Program-made: the position numbers and the translations under genes
In this document: in pieces, positions 52,263-61,190 of the stretch
Layout: each line of letters starts with the position of its first letter
Numbering within the stretch: position 1 is the first letter of the stretch
DNA from: Flavobacteriaceae bacterium UBA1903
GTDB taxonomy: Bacteria > Bacteroidota > Bacteroidia > Flavobacteriales > Flavobacteriaceae
Reading direction: 5' to 3'
Length of the DNA stretch: 64,000 nucleotides
NCBI GenBank assembly: GCA_002337605.1
Contig: DDGL01000007.1
Coordinates: 265,983 to 329,982 of the forward strand
Notes under the pieces: generated by a model
Told to the model about the DNA's origin: nothing
Seen by the model: only the letters and a program-made list of their open reading frames with translations
The model's database searches: none

Positions 52263-52283
52263 TTCTAGTTTCTGGTTCCTAGT
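52263..52283 (+). repeat. Degenerate 7-bp tandem repeat upstream of relA/spoT
   Basis: Three heptamers, ttctagt, ttctggt and tcctagt, lie just after the M48 stop. The reverse complement (actagga, accagaa, actagaa) resembles the CTAA heptamers before lepB. The spacer to relA (52284-52496) holds nothing else beyond a promoter. Confidence 0.65.
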
Positions 52284-52462
52284 TTGTTTTTGTAAAACAG
52301 CACAGATACCCTTCCACCAATACCTAATGTAAATTATCTACTCCCTCACACCCCAAACCCAACACCTGTTTATTACGCTCTTAACTATGTATTCCAACTA
52401 CCTGTTTCCTCACTGCTCAAAGCGCAGCATCCTTATCCCTCACCACTTTTAAAGAAAAAACT

Positions 52463-52492
52463 TTGTCACTTTAAAGCATAATCGTACATTTA
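52463..52492 (+). promoter_or_regulatory. Promoter of relA/spoT, leaderless-type
   Basis: TTG at 52463-52465, a 19-base spacer, and TACATTTA at 52485-52492 (one mismatch to consensus) end four bases before the ATG at 52497, so the mRNA probably begins at or next to the start codon. Confidence 0.55.
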
Positions 52493-52496
52493 TTCT

Positions 52497-54701
52497 ATGA
52501 CTGAAGAAGTGATAGAAGCTGAGAAAAAAGAGCTTGCCAAGCAGTATAAGCAACTTTTAAAAATTAGTTACCGAACCTTATCGGCAGCAGATAAAAAGTT
52601 GATACGTTCTGCATTTGACGTGGCTGTAGATGCGCATAAAGACCAGCGCAGGAAAAGTGGTGAAGCTTATGTGTTCCACCCTATCGCTGTTGCAAAAATA
52701 GTAGCTTCGGAGATTGGTCTGGATGCTACCTCTATTGCCGCAGCACTGCTTCACGATGTAGTAGAGGATACAGAATATACCTTAGCAGATCTTGAACAGC
52801 TTTTTGGAGAAACCGTTGCCCGCATTGTAGACGGGTTGACAAAGATCTCCAAAATGCCGTATGACGGCGACGTTTCTTTACAGGCAGAAAATTTCAGAAA
52901 AATGCTACTTACCCTAAATGAAGACATTCGGGTAATTATCATTAAAATTGCTGACCGGCTGCACAATATGCAGACCATGGACAGCATGCCAGATTATAAA
53001 CAGGTGAAAATTGCTTCTGAAACCTTATATATTTATGCTCCTTTAGCCCACCGGATTGGGCTTTACAACATTAAAACACAACTAGAAGATTTAGGTTTAA
53101 AGTATACCGAACCAGAAGTCTATAACGATATTTTAAGTAAGATCAAGGAAAGTAAGGAAGAGCAAGATGCTTATATTGATGCTTTTAATCAGACGATTAA
53201 AGATTCTTTAGATTCTGAAAACCTAGCATATGAAATAAAAGGGAGACCAAAATCTATCTTTTCTATCCGAAGAAAAATGATCGCACAAAACGTCTCTTTT
53301 GACGAAGTGTATGATAAGTTCGCGGTGCGTATTATCTATAAGAGTGATACTATTGAGGCTGAAAAATTTATTGCCTGGAAAGTATACTCTATTGTAACAG
53401 ATCACTTTAGACCTAACCCCACCCGCCTAAGAGATTGGATTTCTTCTCCTAAATCAACTGGTTACGAGGCTTTACACATTACGGTTATGGGGCCAAAAGG
53501 TCGCTGGGTAGAAGTCCAGATACGAAGCGAACGTATGAACGAAATTGCAGAAAAAGGCTATGCTGCACATTTCAAATACAAAAATAAAGAGAAAGACGAT
53601 GGCTTAGAAGCCTGGCTTAATAAATTGCAGGACACACTTGAGAATAGTGAAATTAGCGCGGTAGATTTTGTGGAAGAGTTTAAACTGAACCTGTATGCTA
53701 AAGAAATTTTTGTATTTAGTCCGAAGGGAGATTTATACTCGCTTCCAAAAGGGGCTACTGCCTTGGATTTTGCATTTCATATTCATACGGAAGTAGGCCT
53801 TCATACCCGTGGTACAAAGGTAAATAGTAAGTTAACTCCATTGAGCCACGTATTAAAAAGCGGGGATCAGGTTGAGATAATCACGTCAGAAAAGGCAAAA
53901 CCTTCAGCCAACTGGTTGGATTATGCCACTACCGGAAAGGCCAGAAGTAAAATTAAATCCTCTTTAAAAGAAGAGCAAAAACAAATTGCATCAGAAGGAA
54001 AAGAAATCCTTGCCCGAAAACTGAAGTCACTTAAAATTACCCTAGACGAGCGTACTGTAAACCAGATGGTCCTCTTTTTCAAGGTAAAAACAAGTTTAGA
54101 CCTATTTTACCGTGTGGGATCCGGGATTATTGATAATACACAATTAAAAGCGTTTGCAGCCTCCCGCAGTAATGCGCTGGTAAGTTTCTTTAAAAATAAA
54201 ATCAGAAAACCAGACAAGCCTGTTGATATTGACAAAGATGAGATTTCGGTTAAATACGACCAGCTGGTGTTTGGCAAGGATGAGCAGCATTTAGACTATG
54301 TTATGGCAAACTGCTGCAACCCTATTTCTGGTGACGATGTGTTCGGTTTTGTAACCGTAAACGACGGGATAAAGGTTCACAAGCAAAACTGTCCAAATGC
54401 CATACAACTGCAAAGTAATTATAGCTACCGGATTATGCCGGCAAAGTGGATAGACTCTACGCAGCAGGAATTTAAAACACAACTAAAAATTTCAGGGATA
54501 GATGCGGTAGGCCTTGTAAATGAAGTAACAAAAGTGATTAGCAACAACCTTCACATAGATATGAAAAAGGTTTATTTCGATTCAGATGATGGTATTTTTA
54601 ACGGTGAAATTATTGTAGTCGTTAAAAACAAAACCATTCTTGATAACTTAGTTCAAAACCTCAAAAAAATAAATGGAATTGACAAAGTTACACGAGCTTA
54701 A
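52497..54701 (+). CDS. RelA/SpoT family (p)ppGpp synthetase/hydrolase
   Basis: The 734-residue protein is a full-length RSH enzyme. Domains in order: HD hydrolase (about 25-190) with His86-Asp87 in LLHDVVED, synthetase (210-340) with FAVRIIYKS and LRDWISSPKSTGYEALH, TGS (about 395-455; FVFSPKGDLYSLPKGATALDF), helical and zinc-finger-like region with ANCCNPISGDDVFGFV, and a C-terminal ACT domain. The intact HD motif implies hydrolase activity, so it is a bifunctional Rel-type enzyme controlling the stringent response. Synthetase competence was not judged residue by residue. Downstream come fur and purA, spaced closely. Confidence 0.95.
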   Translation: MTEEVIEAEKKELAKQYKQLLKISYRTLSAADKKLIRSAFDVAVDAHKDQRRKSGEAYVFHPIAVAKIVASEIGLDATSIAAALLHDVVEDTEYTLADLEQLFGETVARIVDGLTKISKMPYDGDVSLQAENFRKMLLTLNEDIRVIIIKIADRLHNMQTMDSMPDYKQVKIASETLYIYAPLAHRIGLYNIKTQLEDLGLKYTEPEVYNDILSKIKESKEEQDAYIDAFNQTIKDSLDSENLAYEIKGRPKSIFSIRRKMIAQNVSFDEVYDKFAVRIIYKSDTIEAEKFIAWKVYSIVTDHFRPNPTRLRDWISSPKSTGYEALHITVMGPKGRWVEVQIRSERMNEIAEKGYAAHFKYKNKEKDDGLEAWLNKLQDTLENSEISAVDFVEEFKLNLYAKEIFVFSPKGDLYSLPKGATALDFAFHIHTEVGLHTRGTKVNSKLTPLSHVLKSGDQVEIITSEKAKPSANWLDYATTGKARSKIKSSLKEEQKQIASEGKEILARKLKSLKITLDERTVNQMVLFFKVKTSLDLFYRVGSGIIDNTQLKAFAASRSNALVSFFKNKIRKPDKPVDIDKDEISVKYDQLVFGKDEQHLDYVMANCCNPISGDDVFGFVTVNDGIKVHKQNCPNAIQLQSNYSYRIMPAKWIDSTQQEFKTQLKISGIDAVGLVNEVTKVISNNLHIDMKKVYFDSDDGIFNGEIIVVVKNKTILDNLVQNLKKINGIDKVTRA

Positions 54702-54706
54702 ATAGC

Positions 54707-54714
54707 TACCTTTG
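54707..54714 (+). promoter_or_regulatory. TACCTTTG box upstream of the fur gene
   Basis: A perfect TAnnTTTG box lies directly after the relA/spoT stop and nine bases before the chosen fur start. It suggests a separate start for fur within the operon; a -33 TTG is 25 bases away, which is longer than usual. Confidence 0.4.
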
Positions 54715-54723
54715 TCCTTTGGT

Positions 54724-55173
54724 ATGAGCGCATCTACAGAAAAAAATAATCAGGCAATAGTCAAGAATGTTTTTACAGGGTTCTTGGAAGAAAAGGGGCA
54801 CCGAAAAACCCCTGAACGTTTTGCTATCCTTCAGGAAATTTACGACCAGGAAGATCATTTCGACATTGAATCTTTATATATCAATATGAAGAACAAAAAC
54901 TATCGTGTAAGCCGTGCAACGCTTTACAACACGATAGAATTATTACTAGAATGTGGCCTGGTTCGTAAGCATCAGTTTGGGCAAAATCAGGCACAATACG
55001 AGAAATCTTATTTTGACAAGCAGCATGACCACATTATTTTAAGCAATGGTGAGGTGATAGAATTCTGCGATCCACGCATCCAAACCATTAAAAAAACTAT
55101 AGAAGAAGTGTTTGACATTGAAATCACCAAGCATTCACTCTACTTCTACGGAAATAGAAAAACGACCAATTAA
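54724..55173 (+). CDS. Fur family metal-dependent transcriptional regulator
   Basis: I choose the ATG at 54724 (149 residues); a TTG at 54712 is in-frame but weaker. The N-terminal winged helix shows RKTPERFAILQEIYDQ and the recognition helix SRATLYNTIELLLECGLV (canonical RATVYR). The dimer domain has HDHIILSNGEVIEFCD, with the metal-binding HDH. Of the usual CxxC structural-zinc cysteines before GEVIEF, none is present (LSNG replaces LDCG) and only one Cys remains in EFCDP. It is expected to repress iron or peroxide/zinc genes; which metal cannot be told. It lies between relA/spoT and purA with 22- and 7-base gaps. Confidence 0.9.
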   Translation: MSASTEKNNQAIVKNVFTGFLEEKGHRKTPERFAILQEIYDQEDHFDIESLYINMKNKNYRVSRATLYNTIELLLECGLVRKHQFGQNQAQYEKSYFDKQHDHIILSNGEVIEFCDPRIQTIKKTIEEVFDIEITKHSLYFYGNRKTTN

Positions 55174-55180
55174 TACTATT

Positions 55181-56452
55181 ATGGCAGTAGACTTACTACT
55201 AGGATTACAATGGGGAGACGAAGGCAAAGGAAAAATTGTCGACGTACTTACCAGCAATTACAATATTATCGCACGATTTCAAGGCGGTCCCAATGCAGGG
55301 CACACACTTGAATTTGATGGCATTAAACACGTTTTGCGAACCATTCCTTCAGGTATTTTTCATGAGAAATCTGTAAATGTTATTGGAAATGGGGTTGTAA
55401 TAGACCCTGTTGTTTTTGTGAAGGAATTAGATGGTCTTGATCAATTCAGTATAGATTATAAATCGAAATTGATTATTTCAAGAAAAGCACATTTAATTTT
55501 ACCCACACACAGATTGCTTGATGCAGCTTCAGAAGCATCTAAAGGAAAAGCAAAAATTGGTTCTACCCTAAAGGGAATTGGCCCAACCTATATGGATAAA
55601 ACCGGCCGTAATGGTATAAGAGTTGGAGATTTAGAACTTTCAAACTGGAAGGAAAAATACAGAGCCTTAGCCAACAAGCATGAAGCTATGATTGCTTTTT
55701 ACAACGTAGATGTGCAATACGATTTAGACGAAATGGAAGTAGAGTTCTTCGAAGCCGTAGAGCGTTTAAAAGAATTGACTTTTATCGATAGCGAAGCTTA
55801 CTTAAACGACGCCATGAAAAATGGTAAAACCATTCTGGCCGAAGGCGCTCAAGGTTCACTACTTGATATCGATTTTGGAACCTATCCATTTGTAACCTCC
55901 TCCAACACCACAGCAGCAGGTGCTTGTACAGGATTAGGGATTGCTCCTAACAAAGTAAAGGAGGTCTATGGAATCTTTAAAGCATATACTACCCGCGTAG
56001 GTAGTGGCCCCTTCCCTACCGAATTGTTTGACAGTGTAGGCGATAAAATGGCAAAAGTGGGTAACGAATTTGGAGCCGTAACAGGCCGTCCAAGACGTTG
56101 TGGCTGGTTGGATCTGGTCGCATTAAAATACACCTGTGAAGTAAATGGCGTAACGCAATTAATGATGATGAAAGGAGATGTGCTTTCTGGCTTTAAAGAA
56201 TTGAAAGTGTGTACGGCGTATAAATATAAAGGTGAAACTATTACGCATTTACCCTACAACATAGAACCCGAAAATGTAACTCCTATTTACACAAGTTTTC
56301 CTTGCTGGAAAGAAGATCTTACGAAAATGACAGAACCCTCTCAATTCCCTAAAGAATTGAATGAGTACATCGCGTTTTTAGAAAAAGAACTGGAAATCCC
56401 TATCAAAGTAGTATCGGTAGGTCCGGATAGAAAACAGACAATTCATAGATAA
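55181..56452 (+). CDS. purA: Adenylosuccinate synthase
   Basis: From the ATG at 55181 the protein is 423 residues, the normal length, starting MAVDLLLGLQWGDEGKGK; the longer reading from 55112 overlaps fur and has no homologous sequence. It joins IMP and aspartate with GTP to give adenylosuccinate in AMP synthesis. Seen: WGDEGKGK (P-loop, catalytic Asp), GPNAGHT with the catalytic His, STLKGIGPTYMDKTGRNGI, and the C-terminal SVGPDRKQTI. Seven bases after the fur stop, so cotranscribed. The link to relA/spoT is sensible, since ppGpp inhibits purine synthesis. Confidence 0.98.
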   Translation: MAVDLLLGLQWGDEGKGKIVDVLTSNYNIIARFQGGPNAGHTLEFDGIKHVLRTIPSGIFHEKSVNVIGNGVVIDPVVFVKELDGLDQFSIDYKSKLIISRKAHLILPTHRLLDAASEASKGKAKIGSTLKGIGPTYMDKTGRNGIRVGDLELSNWKEKYRALANKHEAMIAFYNVDVQYDLDEMEVEFFEAVERLKELTFIDSEAYLNDAMKNGKTILAEGAQGSLLDIDFGTYPFVTSSNTTAAGACTGLGIAPNKVKEVYGIFKAYTTRVGSGPFPTELFDSVGDKMAKVGNEFGAVTGRPRRCGWLDLVALKYTCEVNGVTQLMMMKGDVLSGFKELKVCTAYKYKGETITHLPYNIEPENVTPIYTSFPCWKEDLTKMTEPSQFPKELNEYIAFLEKELEIPIKVVSVGPDRKQTIHR

Positions 56453-56507
56453 GGTATCATTTTTGATATATTGATTAAAAGATAAGTTGAAAAATATTTC
56501 CAAGATA

Positions 56508-58307
56508 ATGAAGGTTCCGAATGTCCGGTTGAGCCCTTCGACTAGCTCAGGACTGGCCAAGGTCGAAACCTTCATTTTTTTCTTTACATTATTCGTATCT
56601 ACTTCCTTAGTTGCCCAACCCACTACCGAAAAACAAAAAGTTGACATACAATCTGGTTATTTAGAGATTAAGCCAGAACTTCCGGATGCTGTTATCTATA
56701 CCAAGGATGAAAACGGACAAGTATACGTAGTCCACGAAGGAGTGGAAATGTGGTGCGACCAGGCATATCTCTATCCAAAAGATAATTTTGTAAAAGCGTA
56801 TGGAACTGTAAAGATCACTCAGGGTGATACGGTTACCATGAACAGCACCTACGCAGAATACAATGGAAACACAAGTTTTGCCTTTGCCAGTGGCGATGTG
56901 GTGCTACGGGAACCAAAAACAACACTTACTACAGACACCCTGTACTTTGACAGGGTAAAACAACAAGCCTATTACCGTACTGGAGGAAAAGTAGTAGATA
57001 CCGCAAGTACACTTACCAGTCGCATTGGTCGTTATTTTGCTGAAACAAAAAAATATCAGTTTTTAAGCGATGTAAAGATTGTAAATCCAAAGTATACTGT
57101 AAATAGTGAGCAACTGGATTTTTACTCCGAAACAGGAGGTGCTTATCTTTATGGAGAATCTACCATTGTAAGCGAAACCAGCACCGTATTTTGCGAACGT
57201 GGCTATTACGACACGCGGGGTGACACAGGTTATTTTGTGAAAAACTCCAGGATAGATTACGAAAACAGAACCCTCTATGGGGACAGTATTTATTTTGACC
57301 GAAATACAAGTTTTGCCTCCGCAACTAACAATATTAAAGTATTAGATACCCTGAATAAAAGTGTGATCCGCGGGCATTATGCTGAAGTATTCAGAGAGAA
57401 AGACTCCGTTTTTATCACCAAACGAGCGGTTGCTGTTACCCTGCGGGATAAAGACTCCATGTATGTGCATGCCGATACGCTTCGAATTACCGGAAAGCCC
57501 GAAAATAGGATCCTTCGCGGATTTTACCGGGCACGCATGTTTAAATACGGTGCGCCAGGAGAAGAACCAACGAGCGGCAAATGTGACTCTATTTACTCAT
57601 CAGAATCCCTGGGGATCACCAAATTACTTAGAAAACCTGTTTTATGGAGTGGTGGAAACCAAATGACAGGCGATACCATTCACCTGCTCTCGAATAAGGT
57701 GACTGACAAATTAGACACGTTAAAAGTGTTCAACAATGCGTTTTTGGTTCAGAAAGACAGTGCTGGTTACAACCAGGTGAAAGGCGAACGGCTTATTGGT
57801 TTGTTTACCAACAATGAACTAGATACCGTATCTATCATTAAAAATGCAGAAGTTATTTACTATCCCCGAAACGAAGACGACGAACTCATTGGTATAAATA
57901 ACACGGTTTCAAGTTCTATTGAATTGTATATGAAAGAACAGCAGATCACGGGAACTAAATTCATTAAAAAAGCAAAAGGAAAACTCTATCCAGAGTCCGA
58001 ACTCCCTAAAAATGCTCGTATCCTTAAAGGGTTTGTCTGGCGTGGTGACGAACGTTTACAAACAATAAACGATCTTTTTAAAGGAAAACCGAAGCCCGTT
58101 TTACCTAAAATTAAGGGAATTCCATTGCCAGAAGATGAAGGTGAGTTTTTTGAAAATATTCCCCTTGATGAAATTGAACTCCCCGAAAGCTCCAAGTTAA
58201 AACCCGAGGATCTACTAAATCGCAAAGACGATCCCAAGATGAAGACACGGGAAAACGAAACAAAAATCGAGATCGAGGATGAAGATGAAAATGAAAATGA
58301 AAATTAA
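56508..58307 (+). CDS. OstA-like/LptA-family exported protein with an in-frame insertion in its signal peptide
   Basis: The protein (599 residues from this ATG; a TTG at 56487 and another at 56529 are also in-frame) contains an OstA/LptA-like beta-jellyroll repeat region of tandem strands (GYLEIKPELPDAVIYTKDENG, YAEYNGNTSFAFASGDVVL and so on), the fold that carries lipopolysaccharide across the periplasm. Its N terminus reads MKVPNVRLSPSTSSGLA followed by KVETFIFFFTLFVSTSLVAQ. Between the codons AAG GT and AAG GT lies exactly 48 bases; removing them joins MK to VETFIFFF, a perfect signal peptide. The acidic C terminus is low complexity. Located after purA with a short gap. Confidence 0.85.
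   Translation: MKVPNVRLSPSTSSGLAKVETFIFFFTLFVSTSLVAQPTTEKQKVDIQSGYLEIKPELPDAVIYTKDENGQVYVVHEGVEMWCDQAYLYPKDNFVKAYGTVKITQGDTVTMNSTYAEYNGNTSFAFASGDVVLREPKTTLTTDTLYFDRVKQQAYYRTGGKVVDTASTLTSRIGRYFAETKKYQFLSDVKIVNPKYTVNSEQLDFYSETGGAYLYGESTIVSETSTVFCERGYYDTRGDTGYFVKNSRIDYENRTLYGDSIYFDRNTSFASATNNIKVLDTLNKSVIRGHYAEVFREKDSVFITKRAVAVTLRDKDSMYVHADTLRITGKPENRILRGFYRARMFKYGAPGEEPTSGKCDSIYSSESLGITKLLRKPVLWSGGNQMTGDTIHLLSNKVTDKLDTLKVFNNAFLVQKDSAGYNQVKGERLIGLFTNNELDTVSIIKNAEVIYYPRNEDDELIGINNTVSSSIELYMKEQQITGTKFIKKAKGKLYPESELPKNARILKGFVWRGDERLQTINDLFKGKPKPVLPKIKGIPLPEDEGEFFENIPLDEIELPESSKLKPEDLLNRKDDPKMKTRENETKIEIEDEDENENEN
56511..56563 (+). repeat. Dispersed palindromic element inserted in the ostA-like gene, copy 3
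   Basis: The 48-base segment is bounded by the direct repeat aaggt (56511-56515 and 56559-56563). It contains gagcccttcgactagctcag, sharing the ccttcga and ctcagg words with the copy at 44531. The insertion keeps the reading frame. Confidence 0.75.
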
Positions 58308-58427
58308 CTTTGTAGGTATCGCTATACTAAAATATTCTACAAGCGATGGGTATTACTAGCTACCCGCTATTTCGAGAACAAAAGTTAAGGTTTTAAATTA
58401 GATCAAAAAGTAATAGCTGAATAAAAG

Positions 58428-59612
58428 GTGAAGCAAGATTTCTACAAATACCAAACCCAAACAACCCCTCACCCACTTGCAATGGAAGTGTCACACGCTC
58501 GAGGAAGTTATATTTACGATACTAATGGTGATAAACACCTGGATTTTGTAGCGGGTGTATCAGCCTGTAGCTTAGGACATAGCCATCCGCGGGTGGTGAA
58601 TGCTATAAAAGAACAAGTAGAGAAATACCAGCACGTGATGGTATATGGTGAGTATGTACAATCGCCAGCCGTAGAACTCACCAAGTTATTAGCAAAGCAC
58701 CTCCCCGACCCGTTGGAAACTACGTATCTGGTAAACAGCGGGGCAGAAGCCATAGACGGATCTATAAAATTGGCCAGACGTGCAACCGGTCGTTCAGAGA
58801 TCTTGTATGCCCACAATGCCTATCACGGCAACACTTTTGGTGCTTTAAGTGTGATGGGTTTTGAGGAACGTAAAAAACCTTTTGGTCCGTTAGTGCCCAA
58901 TTGCCACCCCATTCACTTTAATGCTGAAGAAGATATAAATAAAATTACTGAGAAGACCGCAGCCGTTCTTTTAGAAACCATTCAAGGCGGTGCTGGCTTT
59001 ATAGTACCGAAAGACGACTATCTTAAAAAAGTGAAACAGCGGTGCGAGAAAGTTGGCGCCTTGCTTATTTTAGATGAAATTCAACCAGGGTTTGGACGTA
59101 CAGGGAAATTATTCGGGTTTCAACATTTTAAGGTAGTCCCAGACATTCTAGTGCTTGGCAAAGGAATGGGAGGCGGTATGCCTATTGGTGCCTTTACAGC
59201 TTCAAAAGAACTTATGGCTTTGTTGAGCGATAACCCAAAATTGGGACACATCACTACGTTTGGCGGGAATGCCGTGATCGCTTCTGCCGCTTTGGCAACC
59301 CTTCAGGAACTTACTGAAACCGAACTAATTGCGCAAACCCTTCAGAAAGAAAAATTGATGCGAAAGTATTTACAGCATCCTTTAATTTCAGAAATACGCG
59401 GCAAAGGATTGATGCTTGCTGCGATGGTTGAAACAGGAGACTTAGCCACAGAAGTAATTATGCGGTGTAAAGACCTGAATTTAATACTTTTTTGGCTGCT
59501 TTTTGAACCCCGCGCTATCCGCATTACACCTCCCCTCACTATAAGTAATGACGAAATTAAGAAAGGTTGTGACATAATTACCGATGTGCTGGAAGAACTT
59601 CAGAAAAAATAA
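58428..59612 (+). CDS. Class III PLP-dependent aminotransferase
   Basis: The 394-residue protein is a fold-type I, class III aminotransferase. Seen: the N-terminal FVAGVSACSLGHSHPR, NSGAEAIDGSIKLARR at about 105-120, the LDEIQPGFGRTGK segment with the PLP-pyridine Asp, and Lys245 in LGKGMGGGMPIG, the Schiff-base lysine. It moves an amino group between an omega-amino or ornithine-like donor and 2-oxoglutarate; the annotation 'aspartate aminotransferase family' is customary but the substrate is undetermined. The start is GTG at 58428. Located 120 bases after the OstA-like gene and before the TPR gene. Confidence 0.9.
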   Translation: MKQDFYKYQTQTTPHPLAMEVSHARGSYIYDTNGDKHLDFVAGVSACSLGHSHPRVVNAIKEQVEKYQHVMVYGEYVQSPAVELTKLLAKHLPDPLETTYLVNSGAEAIDGSIKLARRATGRSEILYAHNAYHGNTFGALSVMGFEERKKPFGPLVPNCHPIHFNAEEDINKITEKTAAVLLETIQGGAGFIVPKDDYLKKVKQRCEKVGALLILDEIQPGFGRTGKLFGFQHFKVVPDILVLGKGMGGGMPIGAFTASKELMALLSDNPKLGHITTFGGNAVIASAALATLQELTETELIAQTLQKEKLMRKYLQHPLISEIRGKGLMLAAMVETGDLATEVIMRCKDLNLILFWLLFEPRAIRITPPLTISNDEIKKGCDIITDVLEELQKK

Positions 59613-59697
59613 ATAAAACACAACTATCTGAAAATCAATCTATTAATTCTTTATTAAGCTGTTAATAAGCCTGTTAACAAGAATAACGGCACAACTA

Positions 59698-59725
59698 TTG
59701 AAACCGCCTGTACATTGCTATCTTT
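59698..59725 (+). promoter_or_regulatory. Promoter upstream of the TPR gene
   Basis: TTG at 59698-59700, 17-base spacer, and TATCTTTA at 59718-59725 give a near-consensus promoter 30 bases before the start codon. Confidence 0.5.
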
Positions 59726-59755
59726 AAAAAAGTAGTAATCGTTAAACCGTAGCTT

Positions 59756-61156
59756 ATGCCCTCTAATCATAACGAGTATAACAATTTTCCACTATCGCGT
59801 TTTGAATCTATGTTGAAAACGAACGATGTTTATTTTTTCGATTCTGAAGAATTTGAAGAGATCATTCAACACTACCTGGAAAACGGAAAAGTAGCGCTGG
59901 CCAAAAAAGCAACAAAGCTTGGCCTGGAGCAACACCCCACTTCAACAAACTTGAAATTATTTCAGATTGAAATGTTCATTTTTGAAAACGACCTGGAAAC
60001 AGCTGAAACTTTATTAGACAATTTATACGCCCTGGAACAGAATAATGAGGAGGTATATATTCAAAAGGCAAATATTTTTTCTCGTCGTGATGACCACAAG
60101 AACGCCATAAAACTCCTTCAGAAAGCATTGGAAATAACAAATGACGAGAGCGATGTACTTTCACTCATAGGAATGGAGTACTTGTTCTTAGAAGACTTTG
60201 ACAATGCAAGACTTTACTTTATGAAATGTCTGGAGCAAGATGAGCAGGACTACTCGGCACTCTACAACATTATTTATTGTTTTGAATTTCTTGATGAATA
60301 CGAAGCTGCCATAGATTATCTGAACGACTTTTTAAACAAGAATCCTTACTGTGAAGTGGCTTGGCACCAGGTAGGAAAAATGTACTACATATTAAAAGAC
60401 TACAAAAAATCCTTAGCAGCCTTCGACTTTGCAATTATTAGTGACGACCGTTTTATTGGTGCGTACTTAGAAAAAGGGAAAACCTTAGAGCGCTTAAAAA
60501 TGTATGAAGAGGCAATAGAGAGTTATTCCATTACGCTAGGTCTGGACGACCCTACCTCTTTTGCGTTGTTGCGAATTGGCAAATGCTATGAGCGTCTGGG
60601 AGATAGTGAGTTGGCACTGCAGTTTTATACCAAATGTGTAGAAGAAGACAGCCTGTTAGATAAAGGCTGGATTGCCATAACCGACAATTACTTAAAAGCA
60701 AAAAACTACGAGAAGGCGCTGTATTTTATTGAGAAAGCAATAAATATAGACGGCGAAAATGTGTTGTACTGGAAGCGTTATGCACGCATTAATCTACGTT
60801 TACAGCACCTGGAAGAAGCCGAACACGGTTTTAGAAGAACACTGGAATTGGGAAATTACGAGTTGGAAACATGGCTCTCCCGATGCGATTTGCTCATAAA
60901 ATTAGGTGAATTCAATGCCGCGGCAAACAACTTGTTCCAGGCTACAGAGTTTTATCCAGAAAATGCAGAGATTGAATTCAGGTTAGCGGGATTATTCTAC
61001 AATTTAAAAGAAACACGTAAAGCTGAGTTTCACTTAAAAAACGGCTTAAAATTTAATCCGGAATTTTTAATGATTTTAGAGGAATTGTTCCCTAAGGTTT
61101 ATGTTAAAAGTAAGGTGCGTCAAATTATTGCAAAACACAAAAATACCTCGGTATAA
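59756..61156 (+). CDS. Cytosolic tetratricopeptide repeat protein
   Basis: The 466-residue protein has no signal peptide or membrane helix and consists of helical TPR units, about ten in number: for example EVYIQKANIFSRRDDHKNAI, DDPTSFALLRIGKCYERLGD and ENVLYWKRYARINLRLQ. It is a protein-interaction scaffold; partners unknown. It begins the unit TPR-DUF368-DUF368-aroE, with 34 bases to the first DUF368 gene and a possible promoter in between. Confidence 0.88.
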   Translation: MPSNHNEYNNFPLSRFESMLKTNDVYFFDSEEFEEIIQHYLENGKVALAKKATKLGLEQHPTSTNLKLFQIEMFIFENDLETAETLLDNLYALEQNNEEVYIQKANIFSRRDDHKNAIKLLQKALEITNDESDVLSLIGMEYLFLEDFDNARLYFMKCLEQDEQDYSALYNIIYCFEFLDEYEAAIDYLNDFLNKNPYCEVAWHQVGKMYYILKDYKKSLAAFDFAIISDDRFIGAYLEKGKTLERLKMYEEAIESYSITLGLDDPTSFALLRIGKCYERLGDSELALQFYTKCVEEDSLLDKGWIAITDNYLKAKNYEKALYFIEKAINIDGENVLYWKRYARINLRLQHLEEAEHGFRRTLELGNYELETWLSRCDLLIKLGEFNAAANNLFQATEFYPENAEIEFRLAGLFYNLKETRKAEFHLKNGLKFNPEFLMILEELFPKVYVKSKVRQIIAKHKNTSV

Positions 61157-61162
61157 TTTGTT

Positions 61163-61170
61163 TATTTTTG
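61163..61170 (+). promoter_or_regulatory. TATTTTTG box before the DUF368 pair
   Basis: A consensus TAnnTTTG box lies 20 bases before the ATG of the first DUF368 gene, in the 34-base gap after the TPR gene. No TTG at the usual -33 distance is seen. Confidence 0.4.
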
Positions 61171-61190
61171 AGCAACCTTAAACCAATTTC

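Noticed and set aside
55112..55180. Extended start for PurA
   Set aside because: The extra 23 residues overlap fur and the ATG at 55181 begins the conserved PurA N terminus.
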